From the NCBI GenBank assembly GCA_965203615.1, contig OZ241900.1, positions 992,001 to 1,056,000 of the forward strand: DNA of 64,000 bases, read 5' to 3'. Below the pieces are notes generated by a model. That model was not told the origin of the DNA. It worked only from the letters and a program-made list of their open reading frames with translations, and ran no database searches. The translations under genes were made by a program, and so were the position numbers. Positions within the stretch are counted from its first letter, which is position 1, and every line of letters begins with the position of its first letter. This stretch comes from VXNE01 sp965203615. Lineage in GTDB: Bacteria > Pseudomonadota > Gammaproteobacteria > Pseudomonadales > Azotimanducaceae. Positions 7,709 through 15,778 of this stretch are shown here, one piece after another.

Positions 7709-9375
7709 GCGACCTCTCCGCCGGCAGATGGATCCAGATGATCGGGGGCCACCCCGAGGATGCGCAGCGCGCGCGCCATGATCCGCGCGAACACCGGCGC
7801 GGCGACGCTGCCGCCGCCGATGGCCGTGCCGCGGGGTTCATTGATGACGACCACCAGCACGATCTTCGGATTCGCCGCGGGTGCGAAACCGGCGAACAGG
7901 GCAACGTGCCGCCGTTCATCGTAGCCGCCATCGGAGACCTTGCGCGTAGTCCCTGTCTTGCCGGCCACGCGATAGCCCCGGACCTTCGCCTTGGGCGCCG
8001 TCCCCATCGTACTGACAACCTGCTCGAGCATCCGCGACACGTCCCGCACGTGGCGTTCTTCGAATACTCGGATTCCCGCCAGGTCGGTCGTCCGACGGAG
8101 CATTTCCACCGGACGCCGCACGCCGCCCGAAGCGAGCGTCTGGTAACAACGCGCAAGCTGCATCGGGGTGACCGTGACACCATACCCGTACGCCAGGGTC
8201 GCGCGGCCTATCCGCTTGTCGAGATCCTGGGTGGTGAGTACGCCGAACGTCTCTCCAGGCAAACCGGATCCCGGCGGTTCCCCGAAACCTGCCCGCACCA
8301 TGACGTCGAACACCGCATCCTCCGGCAAGTCCAGGGCTATCTTCGTCATGCCCACCTGGCTCGACTTCGCCAGTACCTGGGCTAGCGTGAGCACGCCTCG
8401 GTTGCTGGGATCCTCGATCAACTTCCTTCCGACCGAGACATATCCCGGAGACGTGTCTATCTGAGTCGACGGCGTGTAGCGGCCACTCTCCAGGGCCGCC
8501 AGCGCGGCGAGCGGCTTGACGGTCGATCCCGGCTCGTACGTGTCGGTCACCGCGCGGTTGCGAACACCGCTGGACGTCCGCTCCGCGGCATTGTTCGGGT
8601 TGTAGGACGGCTGGTTGGCGAGTGCCAGGACTTCGCCGGTCTCCGCATCCAGCATCACCAGCGAACCCGATTCGGCGTTGTTGTGTTCGACGGCAGACTT
8701 CAGTTCCCGGTAGGCTGAAAACTGCAGCCTGAGATCGAGACTGACGGTGATGTCCTCGCCGAAATGCGGGTATTGGAGAAACCCCAGTTCTTCGACCGTG
8801 CGCCGGTTGTTGTCGAGCAATATCCGCTTGCTGCCCGGCGTCCCCTTGAGGAACGAATTGAACGTGTACTCAATACCTTCCTGACCCACATCATCGATGT
8901 TCGTCATGCCCACGACGTGCGCCGTGGTTTCGGCGGCGGGGTAGAACCTCCTGTATTCGGAAAGCGATCGCACGCCATTCAGGCCAAGGTCTTCAATCTT
9001 CCTGGCGGTCGCGGGGTTGACGTGTCGCTTGAGATAGACGAATCGCTTTCCGCCCATCGCGAGGCGACGTTGGAGAACTTCGGGGGAAACGCTCAAGACC
9101 TCGCCAACCGCCGCCAACTCCCCGGCCGAAAGTGTCGTCTTGCTTGGATCGACCCAGATCGAATGGACGGGCGTGCTGATCGCCAGCAGTTCGCCGTGCC
9201 GGTCACGGATGTCTCCGCGATGCGCCGGTATGCTCACGGTGCGAACCGCAATGGCCTCGCCGCGCTGCTTCAGAAAATCCCGCCGCTCGGTCACGCTCAG
9301 GTAGGCGACGCGCGCAAGCAGTCCAGCGACCGAGATCATGAAGAACCCGACGAGGATGTAGTGGCGCCACTTCAC
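7705..9375 (-). CDS. ftsI: Peptidoglycan D,D-transpeptidase FtsI (PBP3)
   Basis: FtsI is the septal class B penicillin-binding protein that crosslinks glycan made by FtsW. It has 556 residues: one N-terminal transmembrane helix (about 6-27), a non-catalytic pedestal domain containing IPAHRGDIRDRHGELLAIS (49-67), and a transpeptidase domain. The active-site serine motif is STVK (284-287) in TYEPGSTVKPLAAL. The second motif reads SSQ (about 338-340), where E. coli FtsI has SSN. The KTG motif is in VAGKTGTTRKV. It overlaps ftsL by 4 bp and murE by 4 bp. The Asn-to-Gln change is read directly from the sequence; its effect is unknown. Confidence 0.96.
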   Translation of the reverse strand: MKWRHYILVGFFMISVAGLLARVAYLSVTERRDFLKQRGEAIAVRTVSIPAHRGDIRDRHGELLAISTPVHSIWVDPSKTTLSAGELAAVGEVLSVSPEVLQRRLAMGGKRFVYLKRHVNPATARKIEDLGLNGVRSLSEYRRFYPAAETTAHVVGMTNIDDVGQEGIEYTFNSFLKGTPGSKRILLDNNRRTVEELGFLQYPHFGEDITVSLDLRLQFSAYRELKSAVEHNNAESGSLVMLDAETGEVLALANQPSYNPNNAAERTSSGVRNRAVTDTYEPGSTVKPLAALAALESGRYTPSTQIDTSPGYVSVGRKLIEDPSNRGVLTLAQVLAKSSQVGMTKIALDLPEDAVFDVMVRAGFGEPPGSGLPGETFGVLTTQDLDKRIGRATLAYGYGVTVTPMQLARCYQTLASGGVRRPVEMLRRTTDLAGIRVFEERHVRDVSRMLEQVVSTMGTAPKAKVRGYRVAGKTGTTRKVSDGGYDERRHVALFAGFAPAANPKIVLVVVINEPRGTAIGGGSVAAPVFARIMARALRILGVAPDHLDPSAGGEVA

Positions 9376-9656
9376 TGCCGTATCCAGGTGACCTCCTCCG
9401 GGAAATGCATGGACAGCGCATCGTTCGCAATTCGATCCACGTTGCGGTACGACGAGAGCGTGCCCCGCTCGAGCAACAGCCGGCTGTGTTCCTCGAGCAA
9501 CGCGTCGCGCCGCGCCTGCTCTTCACTCAACCGCGTATAGGCGCCGCGCATCTCGTGTGACTTGCTCGCGACCTGCACGCCGGACACGGCGGCGAATGCG
9601 AAGATCACCGCGCCGAATATCCACTCTCTTGCCTTCGGACGCGCCTTCACGCGCAC
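9372..9656 (-). CDS. ftsL: Cell division protein FtsL
   Basis: FtsL is a small bitopic divisome protein that forms a coiled-coil complex with FtsB and FtsQ and helps activate FtsWI. The 94 residues comprise a basic N-terminus (MRVKARPKAREW), one transmembrane helix (about 13-31) and a charged helical region (EMRGAYTRLSEEQARRDALL) suited to a coiled coil, ending EEVTWIRQ. Sequence conservation in FtsL is low, so the call leans on topology and on its place between rsmH (10-bp overlap) and ftsI (4-bp overlap). Confidence 0.9.
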   Translation of the reverse strand: MRVKARPKAREWIFGAVIFAFAAVSGVQVASKSHEMRGAYTRLSEEQARRDALLEEHSRLLLERGTLSSYRNVDRIANDALSMHFPEEVTWIRQ

Positions 9657-10555
9657 TTCTCCACCACCTGCAGCATGGCGCTCTGCGCCCGGGGATTGGC
9701 GGCGACCTCCGCGCCCGATGGCCGGGCGTTGCGCACAACGTGCCGGGCGGCCCCTCCGGGTTCCCCCCGGATCGACACGCGCCTCAGCACCGGATCACCC
9801 TGGACCCAGGCCCGGAAACGGCGGCGAACCATTCGATGCTCAATGCTGTGAAAGGAGATGACTCCGAGACGGCCCCCGGAATCGAGACACGCGAACGCAG
9901 CGTCCAGGCCCTCATCGAGCTGATCGATTTCATCGTTGACGTGAATCCGCACCGCCTGGAACACGCGCGCCAGCGTCTGGCGGTGCACCTGGCGCCCCAT
10001 CGCCGCTTCGCGGATCGCAGCCACGAGATCGAAAGTCCTCGCCAACGGCCGCCTCCTGACAACGGCGCGCGCTACCCGGGCCGCCTGGCGTTCCTCGCCA
10101 TAGCGTCGAAAGACCTCGGCCAGGTCTTCCTCGTCGGCGGAATTGAGCCATTGCGCGGCGGTGACGCCCTGCTTGCGGTCCATCCGCATGTCGAGTGGCC
10201 CGTCCCGCATGTAGCTGAAGCCGCGGTCGGGCTCGTCAAGCTGGTGCCCGGATACGCCGATATCCATCATGACGCCGCTGATCCGATGCAGCCCCCGAGC
10301 ACGCGCTACGTCATTAATCCGCGAGAACGATGCGTGCTCGACCATGACGCGTGAGTCCGTCTCGGCAAGGCGCCGCGCGTTCGAGACTGCGATCTCATCG
10401 CGGTCCATCGCCAGGAGCTGCGCCCGTGGCGCCAGCCGGGCAAGCAGCGCGCGGCTGTGACCGCCGCCGCCATAGGTCGCATCGACGTACCGGCCCGCAG
10501 CGTCCGTCATCACGGCCGACACGACTTCGTCCAACAATACGGGTGTGTGGGGCAT
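9647..10555 (-). CDS. rsmH: 16S rRNA (cytosine(1402)-N(4))-methyltransferase RsmH
   Basis: RsmH (MraW) methylates N4 of C1402 in the ribosomal P site, acting on the same nucleotide as RsmI, also encoded in this window. With the ATG at 10555 the protein has 302 residues and begins MPHTPVLLDEVV, matching the family N-terminus. The SAM-binding loop is DATYGGGGHSRALL; further signatures are LLAMDRDEIAV, MDIGVSGHQLDEPDRGFSY and LGVISFHSIEHRMVRRRF. An in-frame ATG at 10576 would add seven residues and overlap mraZ by 17 bp; I prefer the inner start, 4 nt after the mraZ stop. Confidence 0.96.
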   Translation of the reverse strand: MPHTPVLLDEVVSAVMTDAAGRYVDATYGGGGHSRALLARLAPRAQLLAMDRDEIAVSNARRLAETDSRVMVEHASFSRINDVARARGLHRISGVMMDIGVSGHQLDEPDRGFSYMRDGPLDMRMDRKQGVTAAQWLNSADEEDLAEVFRRYGEERQAARVARAVVRRRPLARTFDLVAAIREAAMGRQVHRQTLARVFQAVRIHVNDEIDQLDEGLDAAFACLDSGGRLGVISFHSIEHRMVRRRFRAWVQGDPVLRRVSIRGEPGGAARHVVRNARPSGAEVAANPRAQSAMLQVVEKCA

Positions 10556-10559
10556 CGCA

Positions 10560-11024
10560 TCAGATGGACAGGGCATCCAGCCCCGCCGAATCGGTCAGTT
10601 CCGAGGTCCGTTCATGCGCCGCGGCGGACCAGTTCTCCCGGCCGGCGTGCCAACGCTCCTCGGACCAGATTTCGATCTTCTTGCCGATGCCGGCCACGAT
10701 GAGACGCTTCTCCAGGCCCGCGAACTCGCGCAGCGTCGGCGGTATCCGCGCGCGGCCGTGCCCATCCAGTTCGATATCCGTCGCGTTCCCGATCAACAGT
10801 CTCTGGATGTCACGTGAGGAAGACTGCACGTTGGGGAGCGACTGCAGTTGAGACTCGATCTGCTCCCACTCGGGCAACGGATAAAGGACGAGGCACCGTT
10901 CTCTGATGTCAATCGTGATGACGACCTGGCCGGCGCAGTGGTCCAGCACAACCTGGCGAAAACGCGCCGGCAGTGCCATGCGGCCTCTGGCGTCAAGCGT
11001 GACTGAGTTGCTGCCGCGGAACAT
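10560..11024 (-). CDS. mraZ: Transcriptional regulator MraZ
   Basis: MraZ is the AbrB-fold repressor of the dcw operon, binding repeated TGGG boxes upstream of its own gene. The 154-residue protein has the two expected SpoVT/AbrB-like halves: FRGSNSVTLDARGRMALPAR (2-21) and GNATDIELDGHGRARIPPTL (79-98). Each has the DxxGR turn that contacts DNA. It is the first gene of the cluster. Five TGGG-type boxes with exact 10-bp spacing lie 27-76 bp upstream, directly supporting autoregulation. Confidence 0.95.
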   Translation of the reverse strand: MFRGSNSVTLDARGRMALPARFRQVVLDHCAGQVVITIDIRERCLVLYPLPEWEQIESQLQSLPNVQSSSRDIQRLLIGNATDIELDGHGRARIPPTLREFAGLEKRLIVAGIGKKIEIWSEERWHAGRENWSAAAHERTSELTDSAGLDALSI

Positions 11025-11050
11025 GGTGATTAACGACCGCCGCCTATCCG

Positions 11051-11100
11051 TGAATGCCCACGAGATACCCTATCGGCCTATTTTTACCCACTTTTTCCCA
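11051..11100 (-). promoter_or_regulatory. MraZ operator: five 10-bp-phased TGGG boxes
   Basis: Reading the minus strand toward mraZ, boxes TGGG, TGGG, TAGG, GGGT and TGGG start at 11100, 11090, 11080, 11070 and 11060, exactly 10 bp apart. TGGG boxes at 10-bp spacing are the known MraZ recognition pattern. Three boxes match perfectly and two are degenerate. They lie between the predicted promoter and the mraZ start, where bound MraZ would block transcription. Confidence 0.85.
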
Positions 11101-11112
11101 CTTCGGCCCCCG

Positions 11113-11141
11113 ACGATAAATGCCTTGCGGGAAGGGGTCAA
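11113..11141 (-). promoter_or_regulatory. Predicted sigma-70 promoter of the dcw operon
   Basis: On the minus strand TTGACC (11141-11136) is followed after 17 bp by TATCGT (11118-11113). The -35 is near consensus and the -10 weaker. Transcription would start around 11105, immediately upstream of the MraZ boxes, which fits a repressible promoter. This is a prediction by eye. Confidence 0.55.
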
Positions 11142-11188
11142 GTTAAAAAATCGACCAGATGAGGGGTCGGACAAGGAAGATCGGAGTC

Positions 11189-11532
<344 letters not shown>

Positions 11533-11563
11533 GACGGCCTACAATAACACCTGCGTGAACCAG

Positions 11564-11628
11564 GCGAGTGCCCCACAGCCGGCGCCTTCGGCTCCGCCTG
11601 CGGCCCGGCCCCGCTCGTCGACCATGGA
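11564..11628 (-). repeat. Single partial copy of module alpha
   Basis: The minus strand reads TCCATGGTCGACGAGCGG, then the CCACAG-type hairpin region and GGGGCACTCGC, matching the right half of the 111-nt module. The tip GCC-GAA-GGC is retained. It occupies most of the gap between the rsmI stop and the 5' end of rnpB. The rest of 11533-11647 shows nothing else recognisable. Confidence 0.85.
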
Positions 11629-11647
11629 AGGGCAAGTTGCGGCGGCC

Positions 11648-12478
11648 CTAACCGGGTCGCGCGATGGCCCGCCGATACAACTCGGCCCGATCGGCGCCCG
11701 TCAATCGCGCCGCGACGCGAGCCGCCCGCGACGGCGGCAACTCCTCCAGCAGGATGTCGAGGACTTCCGCGCCGGCCAGCAAGGGTTCTTCCCCGCAGCC
11801 GGCAAGGATGCAGACGAACTCGCCCCTGGGGGTTTCCATAGCATCGGCGACGCTGGCGACCGTTCCGTGAACAATCGTCTCGTACATCTTCGTGAGTTCC
11901 CGACAGACGACGATTTCGCGTTCGGCCGCCCCCAGGTCGAGCAGATCCTCCAGGGTGTCCACGATTCGATGCGGCGCCTCGAAGAACACCGTCGCCTCAC
12001 TTCGAGCGAGCACGCTCGCCAACGCCTCGCGCCGGCGCGGCCGGCGCGCCGGAAGGAAACCTTCGAACGTGAAGCGGTTCATTGCGATCGGCGACGCCGA
12101 AACGGCGGCGATCACGGCGCTCGCGCCGGGCACGGGAACCACCTTGATGGCGCCATCGTACGCGAGGCGCACCAGCTCGAACCCCGGATCCGACAACAGG
12201 GGAGTGCCCGCGTCGGAGACCAACGCGACATCCGATCCGGCCTTCAGGCGTTGAATCACCTGGCGACTCGCCGTCGTTTCGTTGCGATCGTGCAGACTCA
12301 CCAGCTCCGCCGGTGACGCGCCGATGTGGCGCAACAGGGTGCGGCAACGTCTGGTATCTTCGCAGGCCACAATCTCAACCTTTTTGAGGGCATCGACGGC
12401 TCGCGCCGTGATGTCCGAAAGGTTTCCAATAGGGGTCGCCACAACAAACAGGCAACCGGTGTTCCGCAAAGCATTCAT
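11648..12478 (-). CDS. rsmI: 16S rRNA (cytidine(1402)-2'-O)-methyltransferase RsmI
   Basis: RsmI 2'-O-methylates C1402 of 16S rRNA. The ATG at 12478 gives 276 residues starting MNALRNTGCLFVVATPIGNL. The tetrapyrrole-methylase fold is marked by VATPIGNLSDITARA, CEDTRRCRTLL, VSDAGTPLLSDPG and PVPGASAVIAAVSAS, followed by FEGFLPA and FFEAPHRIVDTL, all RsmI signatures. A TTG codon at 12490 could extend it by four residues. Its start codon overlaps the lpoA start codon head to head by two bases, so each gene's leader must lie within the other's coding sequence. Confidence 0.95.
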   Translation of the reverse strand: MNALRNTGCLFVVATPIGNLSDITARAVDALKKVEIVACEDTRRCRTLLRHIGASPAELVSLHDRNETTASRQVIQRLKAGSDVALVSDAGTPLLSDPGFELVRLAYDGAIKVVPVPGASAVIAAVSASPIAMNRFTFEGFLPARRPRRREALASVLARSEATVFFEAPHRIVDTLEDLLDLGAAEREIVVCRELTKMYETIVHGTVASVADAMETPRGEFVCILAGCGEEPLLAGAEVLDILLEELPPSRAARVAARLTGADRAELYRRAIARPG

Positions 12479-14327
12479 GGTTCCGCTCAAGATCCCGCTG
12501 GCGATCTCCCTGTCGATTGTCTCAATCGCAGGCTGTCAATCACAGCGCGAAGACCCACCGGTCGAAACGGGCGTCCCCGAAGCCATTGTCGAGGGGGATA
12601 CCGCGGCCGCCGGAATCGAGCGCGCCCGGCAATACCTGGCCAACGGAGATCCCGGGACCGCTGCGGCCACCCTCAATCAGGTTGACATCGCGACGTTGAC
12701 ATCGCCCTACGAGAGGTTCGAGTGGAACGCTCTCGACGCCGAGATTTCCCTCCACATGGAGGCGTTCCCGGCCGCGGAAGAACGGCTCGGAAATGCCAGG
12801 CCCACAGACGCCGCGCAACGTTCCCGGCTGGCCCTGCTGTTCGCTCGCATCCACGCCGCGAGGAAAGACTATGCCACCGCATCCTCCGCCCTGATCAGCG
12901 CGGCGCGGGATGACGCGGCCGATGGCGGCGAGTTCGCGCGCACACTGGTCGAGGGCGCATGGCGGTATGGCCAACGGGTTCCGGGACATCGCATTGCCAC
13001 CCGCCTGCGGCGCGTCGACGAATCTCCCGAACGCGCCTGGTGGCGACTCATCGCCGCATTCAATGAAGCCCTGACCACCCAAGGCCAACAGGATGTCTGG
13101 GAGCGCTGGCGAACCCGTCACCCGGAGCACGTCGCCGCGCGGTTCCTCCCGCGCACATTCGTCGAGCCCGATCGGGGTCCTGCCCGGATCGCCTTGTTCC
13201 TGCCCTTCTCCGGCCGCCTGGCGAACGCGGGAGAAACCGTGCGCGACGGTTTCCTTTCCGCCTACTTTCTTTCCCGCGCGGGATCCCGACAATCGATCCG
13301 CGTATACGACACCGCCGCGGAACCCATTGGCGCACTGTATCGGCAAGCACTCCGGGACGGCGCGGACTTCATCGTCGGCCCGTTGTCGAAGGAGAACGCC
13401 GCCGACCTGTGGGCGATCGACCCCGACGTGCCAACCCTGACCCTGAATACCGTTGCGGTCTCGACGAAAGGTCGGGCCCATCCGATCCAGTTTGCACTCA
13501 CCGTGGAGGACGAAGCGCGGACGATTGCGCAGCGGGTGATGGCGGACGGCCGGCGCCGGGTAATCGTGCTGCGTAGTGGAGAGAACTGGACCGCACGGGC
13601 TTACCGCGTGATTTCCGAGCTACTGGCGACCGGAGAAGGTTCGAACGCCGGCGCCGCATCGGGGAATGCAATGTCGCGACAAGTGCCGCCCGCCGGCACC
13701 AGGCTGGTGGGTTCGGGCGTTTTTGCGGAGGGGGCCGACGTGACCTCGGTCGTAGGTGAGACGCTACTGATCGAAGCGAGCAAACTACGTCACCGGGACG
13801 TCCAGCGAATGGTTGGCGACGAGGTCGAGTTCACGCCCCGGCGGCGCGCGGACATCGACGCGGTGATCGCCCTCATCGACGGCGGCCAACTGGCATCCCT
13901 GAAGCCGGCCCTCGCATTCCACTTTGCTTCGGACCTGCCGATATACGCGTCTTCCCAGGCGGCCCGCGATGTCCGTGATCGGGGTGACCTGGAACTGCTT
14001 CGAATCTGCGACATGCCCTGGCGGCTGTTTCCCCCGGAAATCAAGGCACAGATGCGCGAGGCGTTCCCGAACAACCGGGGCACCGCCGACGCGCTGTTCG
14101 CCTTCGGGTTGGACGCCTATCGCCTCGCCAACCAGATGGCCCGACTGACCGCATCGAAGGACAGCAGGATCATGGGGGTCACCGGCATCCTCCAGCTAGG
14201 CCCTGATGGCGTCATCCGCCGCGAACCCGTTTGGGCAATGGCACGCAAGGGACGTTTCGAGCCGTTGGCTCCAGTTGCGGGGCTTTCTCCGGTGCGTGAT
14301 GCGGACCTGGCGACAACGGGCCGGTAG
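12477..14327 (+). CDS. lpoA: LpoA-type outer-membrane lipoprotein, activator of PBP1a
   Basis: LpoA spans the periplasm from the outer membrane to activate the bifunctional synthase PBP1a. The 616-residue product starts with a lipoprotein signal (IPLAISLSIVSIAG-C, lipid cysteine about residue 20). A helical TPR-like N-domain (ARQYLANGDPGTAAATLNQV and following) precedes a periplasmic-binding-protein-like C-domain with IALFLPFSGRLANAGETVRD and DGADFIVGPLSKENAADLW, as in the LppC family. The position divergent to rsmI and upstream of yraN is the conserved gammaproteobacterial arrangement. No good Shine-Dalgarno precedes the ATG. Confidence 0.93.
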   Translation: MVPLKIPLAISLSIVSIAGCQSQREDPPVETGVPEAIVEGDTAAAGIERARQYLANGDPGTAAATLNQVDIATLTSPYERFEWNALDAEISLHMEAFPAAEERLGNARPTDAAQRSRLALLFARIHAARKDYATASSALISAARDDAADGGEFARTLVEGAWRYGQRVPGHRIATRLRRVDESPERAWWRLIAAFNEALTTQGQQDVWERWRTRHPEHVAARFLPRTFVEPDRGPARIALFLPFSGRLANAGETVRDGFLSAYFLSRAGSRQSIRVYDTAAEPIGALYRQALRDGADFIVGPLSKENAADLWAIDPDVPTLTLNTVAVSTKGRAHPIQFALTVEDEARTIAQRVMADGRRRVIVLRSGENWTARAYRVISELLATGEGSNAGAASGNAMSRQVPPAGTRLVGSGVFAEGADVTSVVGETLLIEASKLRHRDVQRMVGDEVEFTPRRRADIDAVIALIDGGQLASLKPALAFHFASDLPIYASSQAARDVRDRGDLELLRICDMPWRLFPPEIKAQMREAFPNNRGTADALFAFGLDAYRLANQMARLTASKDSRIMGVTGILQLGPDGVIRREPVWAMARKGRFEPLAPVAGLSPVRDADLATTGR

Positions 14328-14664
14328 ACGCGCCGAGGACAAAGCCAGGCGATACCTTGAGCGCCGCGGCCTGTCGACCATCGCGCGGAACTACTCGCGG
14401 CCTTACGGGGAAATCGACCTCGTCATGCGGGACGGGCCGGTCCTGGTCTTCGTCGAGGTACGCTATCGGGGGCGCGGATCCTGGCTCGACGGGGTCCAAT
14501 CCGTGGACGCCGCAAAAAGGCGCCGGTTGACCAGGGCCGCCGAGTCGTTCCTGGACACGTACCCGGAATACGATGCCGACGCATCGAGGTTTGACGTGGT
14601 ATCGGTGTCGAGGACAAACTTCGGCAAACGGGTTGAATGGGTGGCAGATGCGTTCACAAGCTAG
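14299..14664 (+). CDS. yraN: YraN family protein (UPF0102)
   Basis: This is a small restriction-endonuclease-fold protein of unknown role, widespread in bacteria beside lpoA. The ATG at 14299 yields 121 residues beginning MRTWRQRAGRRAEDKARRYL. The nuclease-like core residues are visible in YGEIDLVMRDG and VLVFVEVRYRG (E/D...ExK-like arrangement), followed by the family-typical AAKRRRLTRAAESFL. It overlaps the end of lpoA by 29 bp, suggesting cotranslation. In E. coli diaA separates yraN from dolP; it is absent here. Confidence 0.92.
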   Translation: MRTWRQRAGRRAEDKARRYLERRGLSTIARNYSRPYGEIDLVMRDGPVLVFVEVRYRGRGSWLDGVQSVDAAKRRRLTRAAESFLDTYPEYDADASRFDVVSVSRTNFGKRVEWVADAFTS

Positions 14665-15211
14665 CTTCCACATGGCACGGCGGGTCGCTTGCTTTGGCCT
14701 CTGCGCTGGCCTGCTGTTCCTGATGTCCTGCGCAAGCGAAGACCTGCGCAACCGCACGACCGGCGCTTTGATCGACGACATTGGTATCGAGCTTGTCGTC
14801 ATGGACGAGATCAACGCGGACGAGCGACTGAAGGCCAGTCACGTGATCGTTGTCAGCATGAACGGCGTCGTGCTGCTGGTCGGGCAACTCCCGACGGAAG
14901 AACTGAAGAGCGCGGCGCAACGCGCAGCGGAGCGGGTCCGAAAGGTGCGCAAGCTCCACAACGAGATCGAGGTGGCACCGCCCACGAACATCGGCGTGCG
15001 CACCAACGACAAGTGGATGAAGAGCAAGGTCAAGACCGCCCTACTGTCCAGCGAGGACGTGGACGGCAACCGCATCAAGGTCGTCGTGGAAAACAGCGTC
15101 GTCTACCTCATGGGCGGCATAACGCGCCAGGGGGCGGATGCGGCCGCCGAGGTGGCGCGGTCGATTTTCGGCGTCCAGAAAGTTGTGAAGGTGTTCGAGT
15201 ACGTCGACTAG
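14648..15211 (+). CDS. dolP: BON-domain lipoprotein, DolP (YraP)-like
   Basis: DolP is an outer-membrane lipoprotein with two BON domains that supports envelope integrity and BAM function. The product (187 residues from the ATG at 14648, or 179 from 14672) has a signal ending LLFLMSC, a lipobox. BON domain 1 runs through ADERLKASHVIVVSMNGVVL and BON domain 2 through WMKSKVKTALLSSEDVDGNR and VVENSVVYLMGGIT. The earlier start has a GGGTGG just upstream and overlaps yraN by 17 bp. A gamma repeat begins on the base after the stop codon. Confidence 0.92.
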   Translation: MRSQASFHMARRVACFGLCAGLLFLMSCASEDLRNRTTGALIDDIGIELVVMDEINADERLKASHVIVVSMNGVVLLVGQLPTEELKSAAQRAAERVRKVRKLHNEIEVAPPTNIGVRTNDKWMKSKVKTALLSSEDVDGNRIKVVVENSVVYLMGGITRQGADAAAEVARSIFGVQKVVKVFEYVD

Positions 15212-15300
15212 GAGCCCTCAGCCGGGGGAGCTTCCCCGACCGCTGACGCGCAAGGAAGTGCCATCATTTCCTCCGTCGCTGGAGACGAACTTCCATGTAA
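15212..15300 (+). repeat. Gamma element, copy 1, directly after dolP
   Basis: This 89-nt element begins GAGCCCTCAGCCGGGG and ends ACTTCCATGTAA. It is alignable along its full length with 53018-53105. It contains a hairpin (CAGC-CGGGGG...CCCCG-CGCTG) and a second inverted pair GGAAGT...ACTTCC. The opening 16 nt are shared with module beta, so gamma and beta look like relatives. It starts on the base after the dolP stop and runs directly into a module-alpha copy at 15301. Confidence 0.88.
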
Positions 15301-15365
15301 AGTGCCCCACAGCCGCAGCCTTCGGCTTCGCCTGTGGCCCGGCCCCGCTCGCCGGCTTGGCGGGA
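15301..15365 (-). repeat. Single partial copy of module alpha
   Basis: The plus strand reads AGTGCCCCACAGCCGCAGCC, then TTCGGC...CCTGTGG and CCCGGCCCCGCTCG, the reverse of module alpha. The CCACAG/CTGTGG hairpin and the three-base tip are intact. It follows the gamma element without a gap. Together they fill almost the whole interval between the convergent dolP and sspB genes. Confidence 0.85.
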
Positions 15366-15367
15366 CA

Positions 15368-15390
15368 GGCGAAACACGGCTTGGGCCGTG
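15368..15390 (-). terminator. Hairpin after sspB, weak intrinsic terminator
   Basis: On the minus strand CACGGC-CCAA-GCCGTG (15390-15375) is a perfect 6-bp stem that begins immediately after the sspB stop codon, followed by TTTCG. The T-run is short, so termination may be weak or need Rho. The hairpin could serve both convergent genes. Confidence 0.5.
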
Positions 15391-15777
15391 CTAGCGAACC
15401 ACGGTCAGTGTCGGTCGCGGCTGCCCACTTCGCCTGGGGGCATCGCCTCCGGTGGGACGCAACGATGTCGTGCCGACTTCGAAAGCCATGCCCTGTCCCG
15501 TCTCCTTCGCATACACGGCGACAACGGCCGCAAGGGGCGCGACGACCCGAAAGGGCCGGCCGCCGAAACGGGAGTCGAAAGTCATCGACCCGTCAGCAAT
15601 ACCGAAGTTGCGCACCGCGCGCGGGGAAATATTGAGCACGATTCGATTCGCTTCCACGTAGTCGGCAGGCACCTCGACGCCATCAACATCCGACGCAACG
15701 ATGACGAAGGGCGTGCAGTCGTTATCCGTGATCCAGTCGATGAGCGCGTTGATGAGGTAGGGCCGGGAAGAATTCAC
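15391..15777 (-). CDS. sspB: ClpXP protease specificity-enhancing factor SspB
   Basis: SspB is the adaptor that delivers ssrA-tagged polypeptides from stalled ribosomes to ClpXP. The 128-residue protein starts NSSRPYLINALIDWITDND, then TPFVIVASDVDGVEVP and VLNISPRAVRNFGI, the peptide-binding beta fold. The tail is short compared with the 165 residues of E. coli, but the final segment RPTLTVVR matches the C-terminal ClpX-binding motif style of SspB. It begins one base after the sspA stop, the standard operon arrangement. Confidence 0.94.
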   Translation of the reverse strand: MNSSRPYLINALIDWITDNDCTPFVIVASDVDGVEVPADYVEANRIVLNISPRAVRNFGIADGSMTFDSRFGGRPFRVVAPLAAVVAVYAKETGQGMAFEVGTTSLRPTGGDAPRRSGQPRPTLTVVR

Positions 15778-15778
15778 G

